From: Tillus elongatus
Lineage: Eukaryota > Arthropoda > Insecta > Coleoptera > Cleridae
Assembly (NCBI GenBank): GCA_964006375.1
Contig: OZ023265.1
Coordinates: 171,059,156 to 171,123,155, forward strand
Length of the DNA: 64,000 nucleotides
Direction of reading: 5' to 3'
Below the pieces are notes generated by a model. That model was given only the letters and a program-made list of their open reading frames with translations, ran no database searches and was not told the DNA's origin. The number at the start of each line of letters is the position of its first letter. Positions within the stretch are counted from its first letter, which is position 1. The position numbers were made by a program, and so were the translations under genes. Shown here one piece after another: positions 25,548 through 39,130 of this stretch.

Positions 25548-26616
25548 ATGTTCAGTAATGAAGAATATTTTGACATGTTGGAATGTTATATTCGTTCTAA
25601 CCGAAATACTGAGGCAGCTGCAAATTCATATCAAAACAACCCAGAAAGACGACAACCAAACACCAGAATATTTCGCAGGATAGTGACAAATTTATAGAAC
25701 GACGATAACTTCCACGTAAAGAAACTACGAATGCGTAGAAATGAAGAAAGAAATAATGCCGTCTTACAGGTTTCAAACGAAAACCCTCCACAATCTGTTC
25801 GATTTTATTATGAACAAATTGACGTTCCAAAAAGTACGGTACACCGTGTATTAAAACAAAGTCATTAATATCCATACAAACCTACAATCGTACAAGGCTT
25901 AAATGTTGACGATTACCCTAAGCGACTTCAATTCTGCAAATAGTATCAAGGACAATGTCAGCAAGATGAAAATTTTCATTTGAAAATAATATGGACTGAT
26001 GAATCCATATTTACAAATTGTGGTGTGTATAATCGCCATAATAGGCATTATTGGGCAAATGAAAATCTTCATCTAAAGGAAGAAAGACGATTGCAAGACA
26101 GATTTGGTATTAATGTTTGGTGCGGCTTATTAGGTAAAAACTGTTATTTTTATTTGTAGATTAGACAGTTCATTTTAAAACATTTCAGGTAACTTCATTG
26201 TTCATCCGTTCTTTTTTGAAAATAATTTAACTGGGGAAAGGTATCTTAATCTATTGAGAAATTATATCTTACCAACTATTGGAAGAGTTCATGATAATTT
26301 AGACGAGATTTGTTACCAACAAGACGGTTGTCCAGCTCACAATGCTAGGATTGTCAAATAATTTGTATACCAAAATTTTAATAATCGTGTCATTGGTAAC
26401 AATGGTTCATTGGTGTGCTCGAAGTCCTGATTTTTATTTTTGGGGTACTCTGAAGAATGATGTGTATAAAATATCAATGAATTACGAAACAGAATCACGG
26501 AAGCTATAAATCATATTAACCAAAACACCCCCACCAGAGTTTGCAGGCATGTTTCAAAAAGGTGTATAAAGTGCATTGAACAAAACGGTGGCCATATTGA
26601 ACAATTTTCTATTTAG
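25548..26616 (+). pseudogene. Tc-like DDE transposase pseudogene
   Basis: Starts MFSNEEYFDMLECYIRSNRN (an N-terminal helix-turn-helix of the DUF4817 type). It has PKSTVHRVLKQ, then WTDESIFTNCGVYNRHNRHY (first catalytic Asp), RFGINVWCGLLG, a short intron-like gap at about 26134-26189 with GTAAAA...TTTCAG ends, YQQDGCPAHNARIV (second Asp) and, after a frameshift, RSPDFYFWG. It ends NGGHIEQFSI. In-frame stops occur near 25695, 25866 and 25942. This is an abundant insect transposase type related to Tc1/mariner; the copy is dead. Confidence 0.75.
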
Positions 26617-26644
26617 CGTATTTTTAAGTTTCTGTTAGTGAATG

Positions 26645-27218
<574 letters not shown>

Positions 27219-28829
27219 TTTATTATTTGTTGAGTTCCGTTTCTAATTGCGTTGTTTTGTGGAGTTTAAGTTTCTATTTGTTATTGCCGGGTTTCGTTAT
27301 TAAACTGTTTCACATAATATTATCTAGCATTATTACCTAATTAGGTATTGTAAATTAAATAATAATATTTTTTTATCGTGAATCCTTACGGAAAATTATG
27401 TTAAAAGTATAAGTCTATTGTTAGACTCCATGGCCTACTGCTTTTTTAACACTTTTTTTTTGTCATTTGTTTTCTGGTATTGGATTTCATAGCCTACTAT
27501 CCTCAAAAAGGTTTTCTCAAAATTGTCAGTGCAATTACAAGATTTCTCAAGCGTGTTGTATATCATTGGAAAGCTCTTTTGACAGGCTATCACATGAGCA
27601 AAAATCCAATATGGCTGCCATAATATAAACAAACGTTGATACATGTAGCTCGAAAACAAATGACAATCCAAAGTTGAGAATCGCACAAAAAGATTACTCT
27701 GTAAAAAGTTTCCTGAAAATGTACAAGTCTTAGACAAGTCAGATCAACGCCTACTTAGATATTGAAGAAAAAATAAAACGTCAAATTTTTTTTTTTCAAA
27801 ATAACTCGAAAAGGAAAAGAGGCAGGGCAAAATACAAGTCATATTTGGAACGAGCATTAAATTCTACAAAACACTGCTAATTTAACCGTATCCCTATCTC
27901 TAATAATAACGGAGATAGCAATACATTCCTATCTAGTTTGGGACACACTATATATATAAACTTATAAACATTGAAACTGGCCCCAGATATAGCTTCTAGA
28001 AGTCCTAATTCGCGCTCATTTGAAAAAAAATTCAAAACTCAAAAGTCGGGATCTCCCCATTAGTGAATTTTTTCTACGAAAATTCACTAATATAACTTAA
28101 AAGACAATTTTGGATATATTTATCTAACTATTATCTTATTTTAGGTCATGTAATAACAGATTATAAACATTTTATTCTAATGTTATCAGTACCTATTGAT
28201 TGTATAAGTCAACAATGATTTATTAAGAAACATTTAGAAACAGTTTGTCAATTGATGAAATTTTTCATTTAAGTTTGTTTATTATCATGTTTGTTATATC
28301 AATGCGTTATCTTTCTATTACAACTACACTGATAAATTTTATATCATCAAGGGTTAGTGATAAGAAAACAAATTAGTTCAATGTTATCTTCAAACTCCCA
28401 TAGAATAGGAACGACCAAGACAGATGTAGCCAAAAATTGCATTTTCGACTTTATTTATTTTTTCTTCGAACTTCGAGGTACCATTTAAATTGTAAAATCT
28501 ACATTTGGTAACATTCTACATAATTTTTTGGGTAGCTAGGAACACCGTTTATGTTTATGGACATGATTCAACTGAATAATGCGAGGTGGCCAAGTATATA
28601 TTTTTACAAAGGTACATAAGTAGCCGACCTACCAATTTAAGAGTATTAGAAGACTGGGTACTTTTTTTATAGGTCAAAAACACAAAACAACTTAACTTGG
28701 AGATATCACAAAACCTCTACAGAAACAAAAATTAAATCATAGGTACACAATCGATAAATTGACTAAGTGAAAAGTGCGTTATGGATTCGAATTTTAATGG
28801 AAATGATTAACGCAATATTTGACGAAGTT

Positions 28830-28830
<1 letters not shown>
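27219..28830. other. gene-free spacer with repeat debris
   Basis: AT-rich. Positions 27960-28095 are an inverted left flank of repeat T (CTGGCCCCAGATATAGC, AAGTCGGGATCTCCCCATTA, CTACGAAAATTCACTAA). The remainder is unrecognised. Confidence 0.5.

Positions 28831-28876
<46 letters not shown>
28831..28876. repeat. (TAA)n microsatellite
   Basis: TAA trinucleotide array, about 15 units, beside an R2-like LINE remnant; the same trinucleotide appears at that LINE's 3' end near 30985. Confidence 0.9.
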
Positions 28877-28904
28877 TAAAAGGAAAATGAAGTACTAAAT
28901 ACAA

Positions 28905-29165
28905 AGTCACCATCGGATTGATCAGGACAAGCTGCAATCTTGGATGCAGAAGCCATTCACTGAGCGACATCTGAATGAGACCTCCCAGGCACATGTCGAC
29001 AAACTGGCGTCGAAATAATGGTTGGTGTCGGAGATGTTTCCAGAGACAGGAGGGGTTTTTGCTGACAATAGAATATCCCAACAAGAAACTACCTGAAGTA
29101 TATAGTTGGGGATAATTCGGTCCAAGATAACCAATGCAGATTTGGGTGTCGTGGGGAGGTTTCTA
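28905..29165 (+). pseudogene. R2-like LINE, left half of a split copy
   Basis: The translation reads DKLQSWMQKPFTERHLNETS, QAHVDKLASK, then VFADNRISQQETT and, in another frame, CRFGCRGE near 29140, resembling the region before the Cys-His finger in endonuclease-type LINEs. It breaks near 29165 and its continuation (RHDAVAKILH) starts near 30335. Confidence 0.55.
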
Positions 29166-29699
29166 GTACAGGAATTTATAAGGGTAAAATGACAAGCTGT
29201 TAAAATATATATAAAAAGAAAAAGCGTTGGAATTTGTGTAAAGAATTTTACAACCCTTTTAAATTAAATATTCCCTGTAAAAAGAGAGAGTGTATAGCTG
29301 TGGCAAAGAAACAAGGTAAATATTTATTGTCACGAAATTTAAATGAACATATTTTACATTGTAGGATATTGACTATTCATCCATGACTTAGTATATCGAA
29401 ATAGTGATAGTTTGGCACATTTACTAAAGTTTTTGAGTATTAAAATAGGTACATTATAACACGTGTTCCAAACATAAATGACACTATTGATATAAATTAA
29501 AATATTGGTAACCTGATAAGTCATATTACAAAGGAAATAATGACGATTATAAACAAGACAAAAGGCGCCTAACGTTCAAAATCAAACGAAAATAAAACAC
29601 ATATACACTTTACAAATTAATATAACGAGTGGGCCATCTAACGTTTGGAATTGGAACTATACGTTATTTTGGGGTTGGAAGGTTTGATGATATTTTCGA
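29166..29699. other. spacer inside the split LINE
   Basis: AT-rich sequence without a recognisable gene, probably part of the insertion that carried the Tc-like transposase remnant on its right. Confidence 0.4.
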
Positions 29700-30323
29700 T
29701 GCGACAGAAAGTAGTTTTATGTTTGACATTTATGAAAGGGGTCGCTCTTCGCTTGAATAAAGTTGGGAAATATTAAAAACTTATTTCCAAAGTGGTGAGT
29801 CTTCTACTCAAACTGTAAGAAATATACGAAAAAAATGGACAAAAAGGGTGTGCCAAAAACGCAGTTTGTGGATCAATTTGTGAAGTGAGTTCGTGAAACT
29901 GAATCGTTGTTGGATAAAACAACCCGTGTACGTACTCTTCCAGTGCGCTCAACCGAAAACATCGCTGCTGTTGCTCAGAGTGTGCGTGAACAACCAACAA
30001 CATCAACTCGTCATCGTTCTCAAGAATTGAACATTTCACGCACTTCTTTGAGAAGAACGTTGCATAAAAATCTCGGTATGAATACGTACAAAGTTCAATT
30101 AGTGCACGAACTGAAGCCGCATGACCATCCGATGCGTTTTCGGTTTGCTCAATGGGCCGAAGACAGCTTGATCAAAGATGAGCATTTTTACCGAAAAATC
30201 CTCTTTTTAGATGAAGCTCATTTCCACCTCGGAGGATACGTCAATAAGCAAAATTGTCGTGTCTGGGGCTTAGAGAATCCACACGTCATCAGAGACTATC
30301 AGCACGTCACCGGAGGACGTTAA
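29700..30323 (+). pseudogene. Tc-like transposase remnant
   Basis: The N-terminal part is broken (FDIYERGRSSLE, stop, FQSGESSTQTVRNIRKKWTK). Then an open 138-codon stretch has RTLPVRSTENIAAVAQSVRE, SQELNISRTSLRRTLHKNLG and ILFLDEAHFHLGGYVNKQNC, the last holding the first catalytic Asp. It ends abruptly at 30323 before the second Asp, where R2-like sequence begins. Truncated and inactive. Confidence 0.75.
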
Positions 30324-30332
30324 GCGTTTGCT

Positions 30333-30919
30333 GCAAGAGAGTATAAAGAGAGGCATGACGCAGTTGCTAAAATACTTCATTAAGAACTGGCTCTGAAACT
30401 GGGACTTTTAAATCTTAGTAAGGTGCCCTACTACAGATACACTCTTGAGCCTGTTCTGAAGAACTCGGATACAGGTTGTACTGGGATCGGACCGTACTCA
30501 CATACCAACGAGTTGCCCACAACAAGCCAGATATAATAATAGTGGATAAGTCCTACAACCAAGTGACGCTAATTGATGTGGCCATTCCAAATACTAATAA
30601 TCTGGAGATAAAGCATAAACAGAAGACCATTAAGTACAGAGACCTCGAGATACAAGTAAAGAGACAGTGGAGGGCAGATAGTGTCCGAGTGATTCCAATA
30701 GTCATGTCGTCAACTAGTGTGGTTCCTAAGACTCTTCGAGAGAACATTAAGAGGCTGGGTCTTGGAGAGCATATTTATAAGGTTATGCAGAAGGCGGTAA
30801 TACTTGCAACTGCCGACGCCGTGCGGAGATTCCTGGAAAATGAGGATGTGTCCCGTTGTCGTTCAGGGTCGGATAACTTGGAAAGGACTCCATCTGAGCT
30901 CAGTCCCTTTGGTATCTGA
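30333..30919 (+). pseudogene. R2-like LINE C-terminal tail
   Basis: Begins RHDAVAKILH and ELALKLGLLNLSKVPYYRYT, then an open 147-codon stretch with YWDRTVLTYQRVAHNKPDII, DKSYNQVTLIDVAIPNTNNL and RVIPIVMSSTSVVPKTLREN. The spacing of the acidic residues (KPDI...LIDVAIP) looks like the PD-(D/E)xK endonuclease core found after the RT in R2-type LINEs. The stop at 30917 is followed by a TAATAA-rich end near 30985. The clade name is tentative. Confidence 0.6.
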
Positions 30920-31119
30920 GATACCTGGGATGAGTGAATGTTCCCCCCTGAGGAAGTGTGAAAGCCCTTCAGGCTAAAGTCGATAATAATAATATAGATT
31001 TATTCACATAAATAGACAGTTACAATGATTTTACAAAAATGCTAACAGAGAGAGAATAAATCCAAGATTTAATAACTTCTTAGGGTTTCTTAGCCTTCAA
31101 CATATTTTGCAATGTACAC

Positions 31120-31275
31120 TCGTGGTTAGTGAATGCCGCGACGAGACGAGCGACCTGGCTGGGCAGAATGAGGTCACCCTCATCTGGGTGCCGGGTCACT
31201 CGGGGGTCAAAGGCAATGCAGAAGCTGACAGTCTCGCGAAGAGAGGATCAGCAGAACCATTTATGTTGGCGTAAC
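31120..31275 (+). pseudogene. LINE RNase H fragment
   Basis: In frame: NEVTLIWVPGHSGVKGNAEA then DSLAKRGS, the C-terminal catalytic motif of RNase H domains carried by R1/I/Jockey-group LINEs. Only about 50 residues remain. Confidence 0.8.
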
Positions 31276-31689
31276 AAATACCTTACTACGTACGAAAATT
31301 CAACTTTCTAAGTTTATATGAAATTGAGTTATCCAAATTTTGAGTTTTCTTTCAAAAAAAAATTTTTTTCTCCGAAAATTACAAAGTTATTTTAATGAAA
31401 TTTAGTGTATGTGTTGCATTGGGAGAGACGTTACTAAGTACCAAAATTCAACTTTCTAAGTTTATAGAAAATTGAGTTATTCAAATTTGAAACAGTTAAT
31501 AAAAATTCACTACCATAACGCACTTGCTGCGTCCCGAACTTTTTTTACTATTATTGTCATGAGCAATATTAAACACGTTGATAATGGATGTTTTTTTTGA
31601 AAAATTTTGAGAAACCCCCGCTAAAATTTAGGTTATCTGTAACAGCCAATCAATCCAATGATTTTTAGTGAATTTTTATTTTAAAAAAT
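31276..31689. other. spacer with M1/T repeat debris
   Basis: Includes AAATTCACTACCATAACGCA and CTTGCTGCGTCCCGAACTTT (31504-31545), an isolated M1-type end. No gene. Confidence 0.5.
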
Positions 31690-31797
31690 TCACTGATAGA
31701 GAGGTATCGATGGTGAGACTTTGCAAACATTTTTTCAAATGAGCGCGAATTTGGGCCCCTAGAACCCATATCCGGGGTCAGTTTCGATTTTTATATG

Positions 31798-31878
<81 letters not shown>

Positions 31879-32150
31879 GTATTCAACCGATAACTCAAAA
31901 ACTAATTAACCGATTTTGATGAGACTCGGCAAGTACCTTTCTTTTATTAATAGCTTGGATGAGTTCGTTAGCCAGGAACATCGGGCTAGGTTTTCCGGGA
32001 AATTTTTCAGTTTTCTTTCGAAAATTACAAAGATATTTCGATGAAATTTGGTGCACATATTGCTTTGGGTAAGACCTAACTATGTACCAAAATTCAGCTT
32101 TCTAGGTTTACAGAAAATTGAGCTATTCAAATTTGAAACATTTATTTTTA
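31690..32150. repeat. (TA)n-cored repeat T copy
   Basis: Left flank GAGCGCGAATTTGGGCCC, CCATATCCGGGGTCAGTTT; (TA)n 31799-31874; right flank AACCGATAACTCAAAAACTA, CTTGGATGAGTTCGTTAGCC and AAATTGAGCTATTCAAATT. Confidence 0.7.
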
Positions 32151-32862
32151 ATATTCCATTGACAATGCCAAACATTGCCTGGCAATGGAATATTTAATAT
32201 TATTGCGCAGGTCTGTTACACGCCGTAAGTGACGTTTATCCTATGGTATTATATTGTTTATATGTTTATCTGTTTGAGTTGACAAATTATTGGTGTTTTT
32301 TGGGAAATTTTTATATACAAGTGCAAATTATTCCTTTATTAATGTTAGTGGGTGGACTAAACAGTAGTTGTTATGTTTTAGCAACACATATAAAGGATCG
32401 AAGTTTTACAGAAAGACTAATATGCAACAGGTTAGTTATTTTCTCTCTGATGCTTTGGCGGTAGTTTTAATTAAGTTTATGGTTTAACGATCCATAATTT
32501 TTAGCTACTTTTCGTACAAAAAATTCGTCAATGAGGAGACCGCGACTTTAAAATTTTAAAAAGATTTCTTCAAATGAGCGCAAACTAGCCCCCCTGGAAT
32601 CCATATCCGGGTTAGCGTTCAGTTTTTATCTGTTTACATATATACGGGGTAACGCATTTCTACGGTAAAGCTCAATATAATTATTATTATACAAGAGACG
32701 AGAAAAAATTGTATAAGTTAATTATAGGGTGTCTTGAGCTGCATCTTATAAAATTATTTTGACAATCACCGGCTGGCCCATAAGTCGTTGATGATCACTA
32801 CAATTTTTTTTCGAACAGCCTTATTTTATTGCATTTTTTATCGAAACATGTTTGTAAAAAAA
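32151..32862. other. spacer with T-family fragments
   Basis: A short hairpin TTAATATTCCATTGA-CAATGCCAAACATTGCC-TGGCAATGGAATATT lies at about 32143-32200. Positions 32510-32860 carry T-family pieces (ATCCATATCCGGGTTAGCG, GGGTAACGCATTTCTACGG). No gene. Confidence 0.5.
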
Positions 32863-33164
32863 TCAAGACACAGTAAATGCGTTTTGGTAGCAAATTTTCA
32901 TTAAATGCTTCAAATTTCAATAATTCAATTTGCTATTAACCTAAGGTGTGTTGGCTAGGAAACCAACATTTAAAGTTTATTGTCGGAAAATTGTTGTATA
33001 TTTTCAAACAATAAGTTATTTTGATAAAATATAGCACATTGTTTCTACTATATAGGTTATACCGGTAACCAAATTGATGATTGCTTGCATTAAAAAGACA
33101 TATTTGATATTCACAGCATTTTTATAAAAATTCACTGCCATAACGCACTTGCTGCGTCCAGACT
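32863..33164. repeat. TIR repeat M1, inverted copy
   Basis: Left end CACAGTAAATGCGTTTTGG, right end TAACGCACTTGCTGCGTCCA; interior in reverse orientation. About 300 bp. Confidence 0.7.
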
Positions 33165-33497
33165 TTTCTTTATGAAAATAAGTTTTGTCCATTAAATTTT
33201 ACTCAATTCTCGGGATTCCATCGATCAACTTACAGAACATGTTTTGTCAAAAAATTACTGAAAAATATCCCAGTGATTGCATTGTACACGTTTTCGCCGA
33301 TTTACGCCAAAGTACAGAAAATGGATTTATCTGTTTTTGCTGATTGCTCCTCAATTATAGATACCTAAACCTCTGTAATTGTTCCGCCGGTAGAGCCTGC
33401 TTCGTCTGAAGCATAAATAGCCACAACCCAACGTTAATGCATATGTTTTTTTGCCTAACACATAGAGAAACAATAACTTAACAAGACTAATTTCCGT

Positions 33498-33521
33498 CAC
33501 ACACACACACACACACACACA
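33498..33521. repeat. (CA)n microsatellite
   Basis: Twelve CA units. Confidence 0.9.
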
Positions 33522-33539
33522 TTAAATACATTTAGTAAG

Positions 33540-33690
33540 TAGACTTGGAGAAACCCAAATCACAGAATTTGTCTTCCTCTGAAGATGTTGACTTTGTCAA
33601 CGAAACGATCGTAAGGTCTCTGAAATAAGTGTTGTGGTGATTTGGGTTTCTCCAAGTGTACTTATTAGTGCTCATTACAGGTTCCAGTTT
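33540..33690 (+). repeat. Penelope-type end (family A)
   Basis: Outer inverted pieces CTTGGAGAAACCCAAATCAC (33544-33563) and GTGATTTGGGTTTCTCCAAG (33637-33656) bracket a hammerhead-like core. Downstream TACTTATTAGTGCTCATTAC is shared with 24.9-25.1 kb. Confidence 0.6.
33576..33616 (+). ncRNA. hammerhead-ribozyme-like motif, family A
   Basis: CCT/AGG stem I, CTGAAGA core (33579-33585), extra T, stem II GTTGAC-TTT-GTCAAC (33587-33601), GAAA (33602-33605), palindromic stem III ACGATCGT, cleavage-site nucleotide A33613. Compared with 19179-19219, two stem II base pairs are changed on both sides (GCTAAC/GTTAGC to GTTGAC/GTCAAC), so the fold is kept. Confidence 0.6.
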
Positions 33691-34150
33691 TCACATAGTA
33701 AATACATTTAGTTTTTATTCAAGTCAGTATAATTTCTATTTTTAAAATCACCTATTCACTTGTGAATCTCCTACTAAACAGCAGCGTAAACAAATGCCAG
33801 CAAAAATGCATTCACAATCAATCAAAGCAATTTGCTTTTATAGTTGCAGTTGCAAAGTGTGCATATTCAATGTCGTATAGTTCAAGTGTATGTTTGTGTG
33901 ATTTTGACATATTATAAAGTGATTTTTATAAAAATTGTTGCAAAATGTGCAGACACAAGAACTTTATAGTCACATTATCTAACATGTAAATCATCTACAC
34001 TGATTTAAACCAAAAAAACATATAAAAAAACCCTTTTGTGTAAAGCGCAATTTTTTCCGGTAAAACACTTTGCTTAAAAGAAGTCGCGTTATGGTATCAG
34101 ATTTTCGTAAAATCATTCAACTTAGAACAACTCAATTTATTAATAAAAAC
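33691..34150. other. spacer without gene
   Basis: AT-rich sequence with no recognisable ORF or repeat. Confidence 0.45.
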
Positions 34151-34456
34151 TCTGGACGCAGCAAGTGCGTTATGGTAGTGAATTTTCATAAAAATGTTTT
34201 TAATAGCAACTATGTTTTTTTTAAGAAAGCAGGCATCACATTGGTTACCAGTATAATCTATATAGTAGAAACAATGTGCCATGTTTCATCAAAATAACTT
34301 TATTGTTTGAAAATGTACAAACATGTCCGAAAATAAACTTAAATTGTTCCAGAAAACACTTCCTGGTCAACCTTATAGGTTAATAACAAATTGACCTATT
34401 CAAATTTGAAGCATTTAATGAAAATTTGCTACCATAACGCACTTGCTGCGTCCCGA
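34151..34456. repeat. TIR repeat M1, full copy
   Basis: TCTGGACGCAGCAAGTGCGT at left and ACGCACTTGCTGCGTCCCGA at right, with the usual interior. About 306 bp. Confidence 0.8.
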
Positions 34457-34545
34457 ATTTATTTTCTTACAAAGATGTATTATATTTCGATGGAAAATGC
34501 AAAAATGTAATAACATAGGGCGTGTTCGATTAAAAAAATTGAAAG

Positions 34546-34778
34546 CGGGCATCAAATTTGGTTACCAGTATAACCTATATAGTAAAAACAATGTACCATG
34601 TTTCATCAAAATAACTTTATTGTTTGAAAATGTACAAAAATTTCCGAAAGTAAACTTAAAGTGTTCCCGAAAAAACTCGTTTCTTGGTCAACATTATAGG
34701 TTAATAGCAAATTGAGCTATTCAAATATGAAGCATTTGATCAAAATTCGCTACCATAACGCACTTGCTGCGTCCAGAA
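34546..34778. repeat. TIR repeat M1, left-truncated copy
   Basis: Starts at GCGGGCATCAAATTTGGTTA and runs to CACTTGCTGCGTCCAGAA. The left terminus is missing. It lies about 90 bp after the previous M1, with the T-family linker block (GGCGTGTTCGATT) between. Confidence 0.7.
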
Positions 34779-35131
34779 TTTCTTTTCTTACAAACATGCA
34801 TTATATTTCAATGGAAAATGCAAAAATGCAATAACATAAGGCGTGTTTGATTAAAAAAAAAGAAAATTTGTATCACCAACGAGCTATGGGCCACCCTGTG
34901 ATTTTAGAAATAATTTTTTAAGATGTACCTCAATCCTCAGGCAATAAATGTATTTTTTTATCGCCTACAGGAAAAACAAATCCTAATTTTGGTGGTTGTC
35001 CTGCAAACCAAACAAATACAACCTCAACAATTGTCTAGAGCATTGGTCGCCAACCTTTTCAATATGATGAGCTACTGTAATTATTTAAGAATAGAGAATC
35101 AGCCACTTAAACCTGTTTATTAAAAAAAAAC

Positions 35132-35446
35132 TCTGGACGCAGCAAATGCGTTATGGTAGTGAATTTTCATTAAAATGTTTTTATTGCAAATATGTTTTCT
35201 TTTTATTTAAAAAAGCAGGCATCAATTTTGGTTACCAGTATAACCTATTTAGTAAAAACAATGAGCCATGTTTTATAAAAATAACTTTATTGTGTGAAAA
35301 TGTACAAAAATTTCCAAAAGTAAACTTAAAGTGTTCCCGAAAAACTCGTTTCTTGGTCAACCTTATAGGTTAATAGCAAATTGGGCTATTCAAATATGAA
35401 GCATTTGATCAAAATTCGCTACCATAACGCACTTGTTGCGTCCAGA
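35132..35446. repeat. TIR repeat M1, full copy
   Basis: TCTGGACGCAGCAAATGCGT at left and CGCACTTGTTGCGTCCAGAA at right. The interior is close to that of the copy at 34546-34778. Confidence 0.8.
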
Positions 35447-36460
<1,014 letters not shown>

Positions 36461-38045
36461 TATATCAGCTATAACAGACATTCTTTTCCCACAAAAATAT
36501 ACAAAAATATTTTTGAAAAAGCTATATTTTTGTAAGTATCAGAATAACTGGAATAGGACTTTACATGTGGCTAGAAATGGTGTAAATAAACCTATGTTGT
36601 GAATGTTAAGTAATTTGGTGCATAATATTTACAGTTTTTTTCCAAATTAAGAATGAAATGTGAAAGATATGCGTTGAAAGGACTTAGTGATTAAGGTCCA
36701 ATGCCTGAAAGATAGAGTAGTTAACTGTCACGCGTAGATTGATTCATACAACATGTATAAACCATACATCAATGCTAACCAAACTAAATAAATAACAGGC
36801 ATAGAACATACTACCCGAACCAACAATCGTGAAATCTCGGCCACAAATATGGAAAATGACGACATGAAATAAAAAATTTGCCAAATGATTGTTATTTAAC
36901 TGGGGGAAACAATCAATTTTTAAAATAAACTATATTTGTAGCTTGATTAACGGCCTCAAATACAGTTTTAGCACAGCATAGATATATTATGCTGTGGTTT
37001 TGAACTGAAAGTGTAGAATAATATAATAAAAATCAAGCCAATCCTCTATAAAAATGATTCTAAAATAGTTTCTTTTATCTTTAAACTTAAACATATATAA
37101 GTCATATAAGACCGAAACAGTCGTCGGATTTGTTTCAATGGTAATTCTATTAATTCTATAATTAATTGTTACGTATATTTTGAATATAATATCCCGGGCA
37201 TAAAGCCGATCTGGAGTATCATGTAAACAAAACGTTAGTTAACGTGTGCTTAGATGGCGCACAGACAGCATGGTTGTCTTCTAAGCAGAAGGTTACTCGA
37301 TCGATTCCAGCTCGATGAATGTATCCTTTTTTATTTTATTTTGACATTTGGAGAAACAATAGTGCACAGATTTCATACGTTGTGAACAAGATCTTATTTT
37401 TGTTTAAAACGCCTGAATAACTTTGTCACCTTTGAATCTGAAATTATAATTTTGTTATTGTTGATATTGAAAAAACCGGTTTCATTAGGTCGACTAAAAC
37501 GAAATGATACTGGCGATTAATAAGGAAAAATAACTGCTACGTTTATGATTTGGCAGATACTTTACTTTTCTAAATATGAATTAAGTTTCCTTCTGAAAAT
37601 CTTTTGTATAACTTTGATGAAATTTGTAATACAAGTTTCTTTTAAAGAGACTTACACTATCTACAGATATAGTAAAATTTAGTTCTTAGCTTCATAGAAA
37701 ATTGAGTTTTGGGCATTTTTCTCAAAAGGAGTTAGAACGCAAGATTTTTTTGATAATAGAGATATATCGATGGCAACACTTTCGAAAGAATTCTTTAAAT
37801 GTTCGCGTACTAGTACCTCTAAAATCGATCTTGAAGGTCTGTGTAAGTTTAAAGTATTGACTTTACTAATATGCTGTCTACTAATAGTATACAATTCTTA
37901 TGAAAAGTCGCTACTATAACGCACTTGCTGAGTCCCGAAATTTTTTTAGGAATACATTTTCAGGGGTAATTTAAAAATAACGTCTAATTTGTTATATTTT
38001 AAAGTTTCATAGTTCCTGTAATTACCTATTGCTTTTTAATTTTTA

Positions 38046-38048
<3 letters not shown>
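36461..38048. other. gene-free spacer
   Basis: AT-rich. At 37252-37322 there is a tRNA-like stretch (TTAGATGGCGCACAGACAGC, then CTTCTAAGCAGAAGG and CTCGATCGATTCC) with A- and B-box-like parts but no closed cloverleaf, probably a SINE head. An isolated M1-type end lies at 37905-37940. Confidence 0.45.
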
Positions 38049-38140
<92 letters not shown>

Positions 38141-38470
38141 GTGTGTGTGTGTGTATCCAACCGATAACTCAAAAAGTTATAAACCGATTTTGATGAAACT
38201 CTGCAAGAATGTTTTATTAATAGCTTGGATGAGTTCGTTGTCGAGCCCTATCGGACTTTTTTTTCGAAAGAAAAAAAGTTTTTTCCGAAAAAAAAATATC
38301 TCAAAAAATAACAAAGTTATTTTGTGAAATTTGGTTGATATATTGCCCCCGTGAATGCGTTACTACATATCAAACTTCAACGTTCTAGGTTTATAGAAAA
38401 TTGAGTTATAGAATTTTGAATAATTTAATGAAAATTCGCTAACATGACGCATTTGCTGCGTCCCGAACTT
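38049..38470. repeat. (TA)n-cored repeat T copy
   Basis: (TA)n 38049-38138, a short (TG)n, then CCAACCGATAACTCAAAAAG and the right flank ending in the M1-type end GACGCATTTGCTGCGTCCCG near 38465. Confidence 0.7.
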
Positions 38471-38589
38471 TTTTAAAACTAATCCAATTAGCTAATGGAT
38501 TATGTCATTTTGCAAGCCCAATATCAGTTCTAGATAAACCAATCGCTGGTAGATTAGGCTTAGCACATTACATGCACACAAATAGTAGT

Positions 38590-39130
38590 ACAAAAAAATA
38601 GTTATTTATGTTTTTTTTTGTCTCTCTCAAGGCTCGTCCGCGTCTTTGCCGCCCCGATAGCACCGCAGCCTTTGGCTTATTGTGCATGGTTATTAATGTT
38701 ACAATGAGGGTAGGTAAGGAAGTTGGTCAGGACTGATGACGGTTTTAAGCGGATTTCTCCTCCCCTGCTGGGCGTCTGCGTGGAAGCAGCGTGATATGCT
38801 CTTCCCTTCTCAGAGCTGTCCAATTGGGCGACCAGGCGGTCTTTCGAGAAACGTGTGTTGGTTCTAAGGGTATGGTGGAATTTGGTCGGTGATTTCTTCT
38901 TCCCCTGGACATCTGCAGTGGTACAATTTAAGTGGTTTTCTCCTTCACTACCATTTTAATAATTTCGGGCGAATCAGGTTTTCGTGGAGAAAGATAGTGG
39001 ATGTTAAGTGAGTTGGCGTGCAGTTTCTCCTTCCCTTGCACTTCTATACGATGCCTTTTCCAACTTTGTGTTTATAGTTACTCTTCATCTTGTTTACCCA
39101 ATACCCAGATTCGCTCTGCATCCCGCAACT
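38590..39130. repeat. GC-richer block with three degenerate internal repeats
   Basis: Stands out from its AT-rich surroundings. The element TTTCTCCTCCCCTGC...TCTGCG near 38752 recurs in altered form as TTCTTCTTCCCCTGG...TCTGCAG near 38893 and TTTCTCCTTCCCTTGC...TATACG near 39030, about 140 bp apart. No ORF, promoter box or tRNA/rRNA likeness was found. It may be a LINE 5' region or a SINE-like repeat. Confidence 0.4.

Noticed and set aside
34151..35446. Closely spaced similar ~300-bp units as a CRISPR-like or satellite array
   Set aside because: They are dispersed TIR-bounded M1 copies with different truncations and intervening T-family sequence, in a eukaryotic genome.
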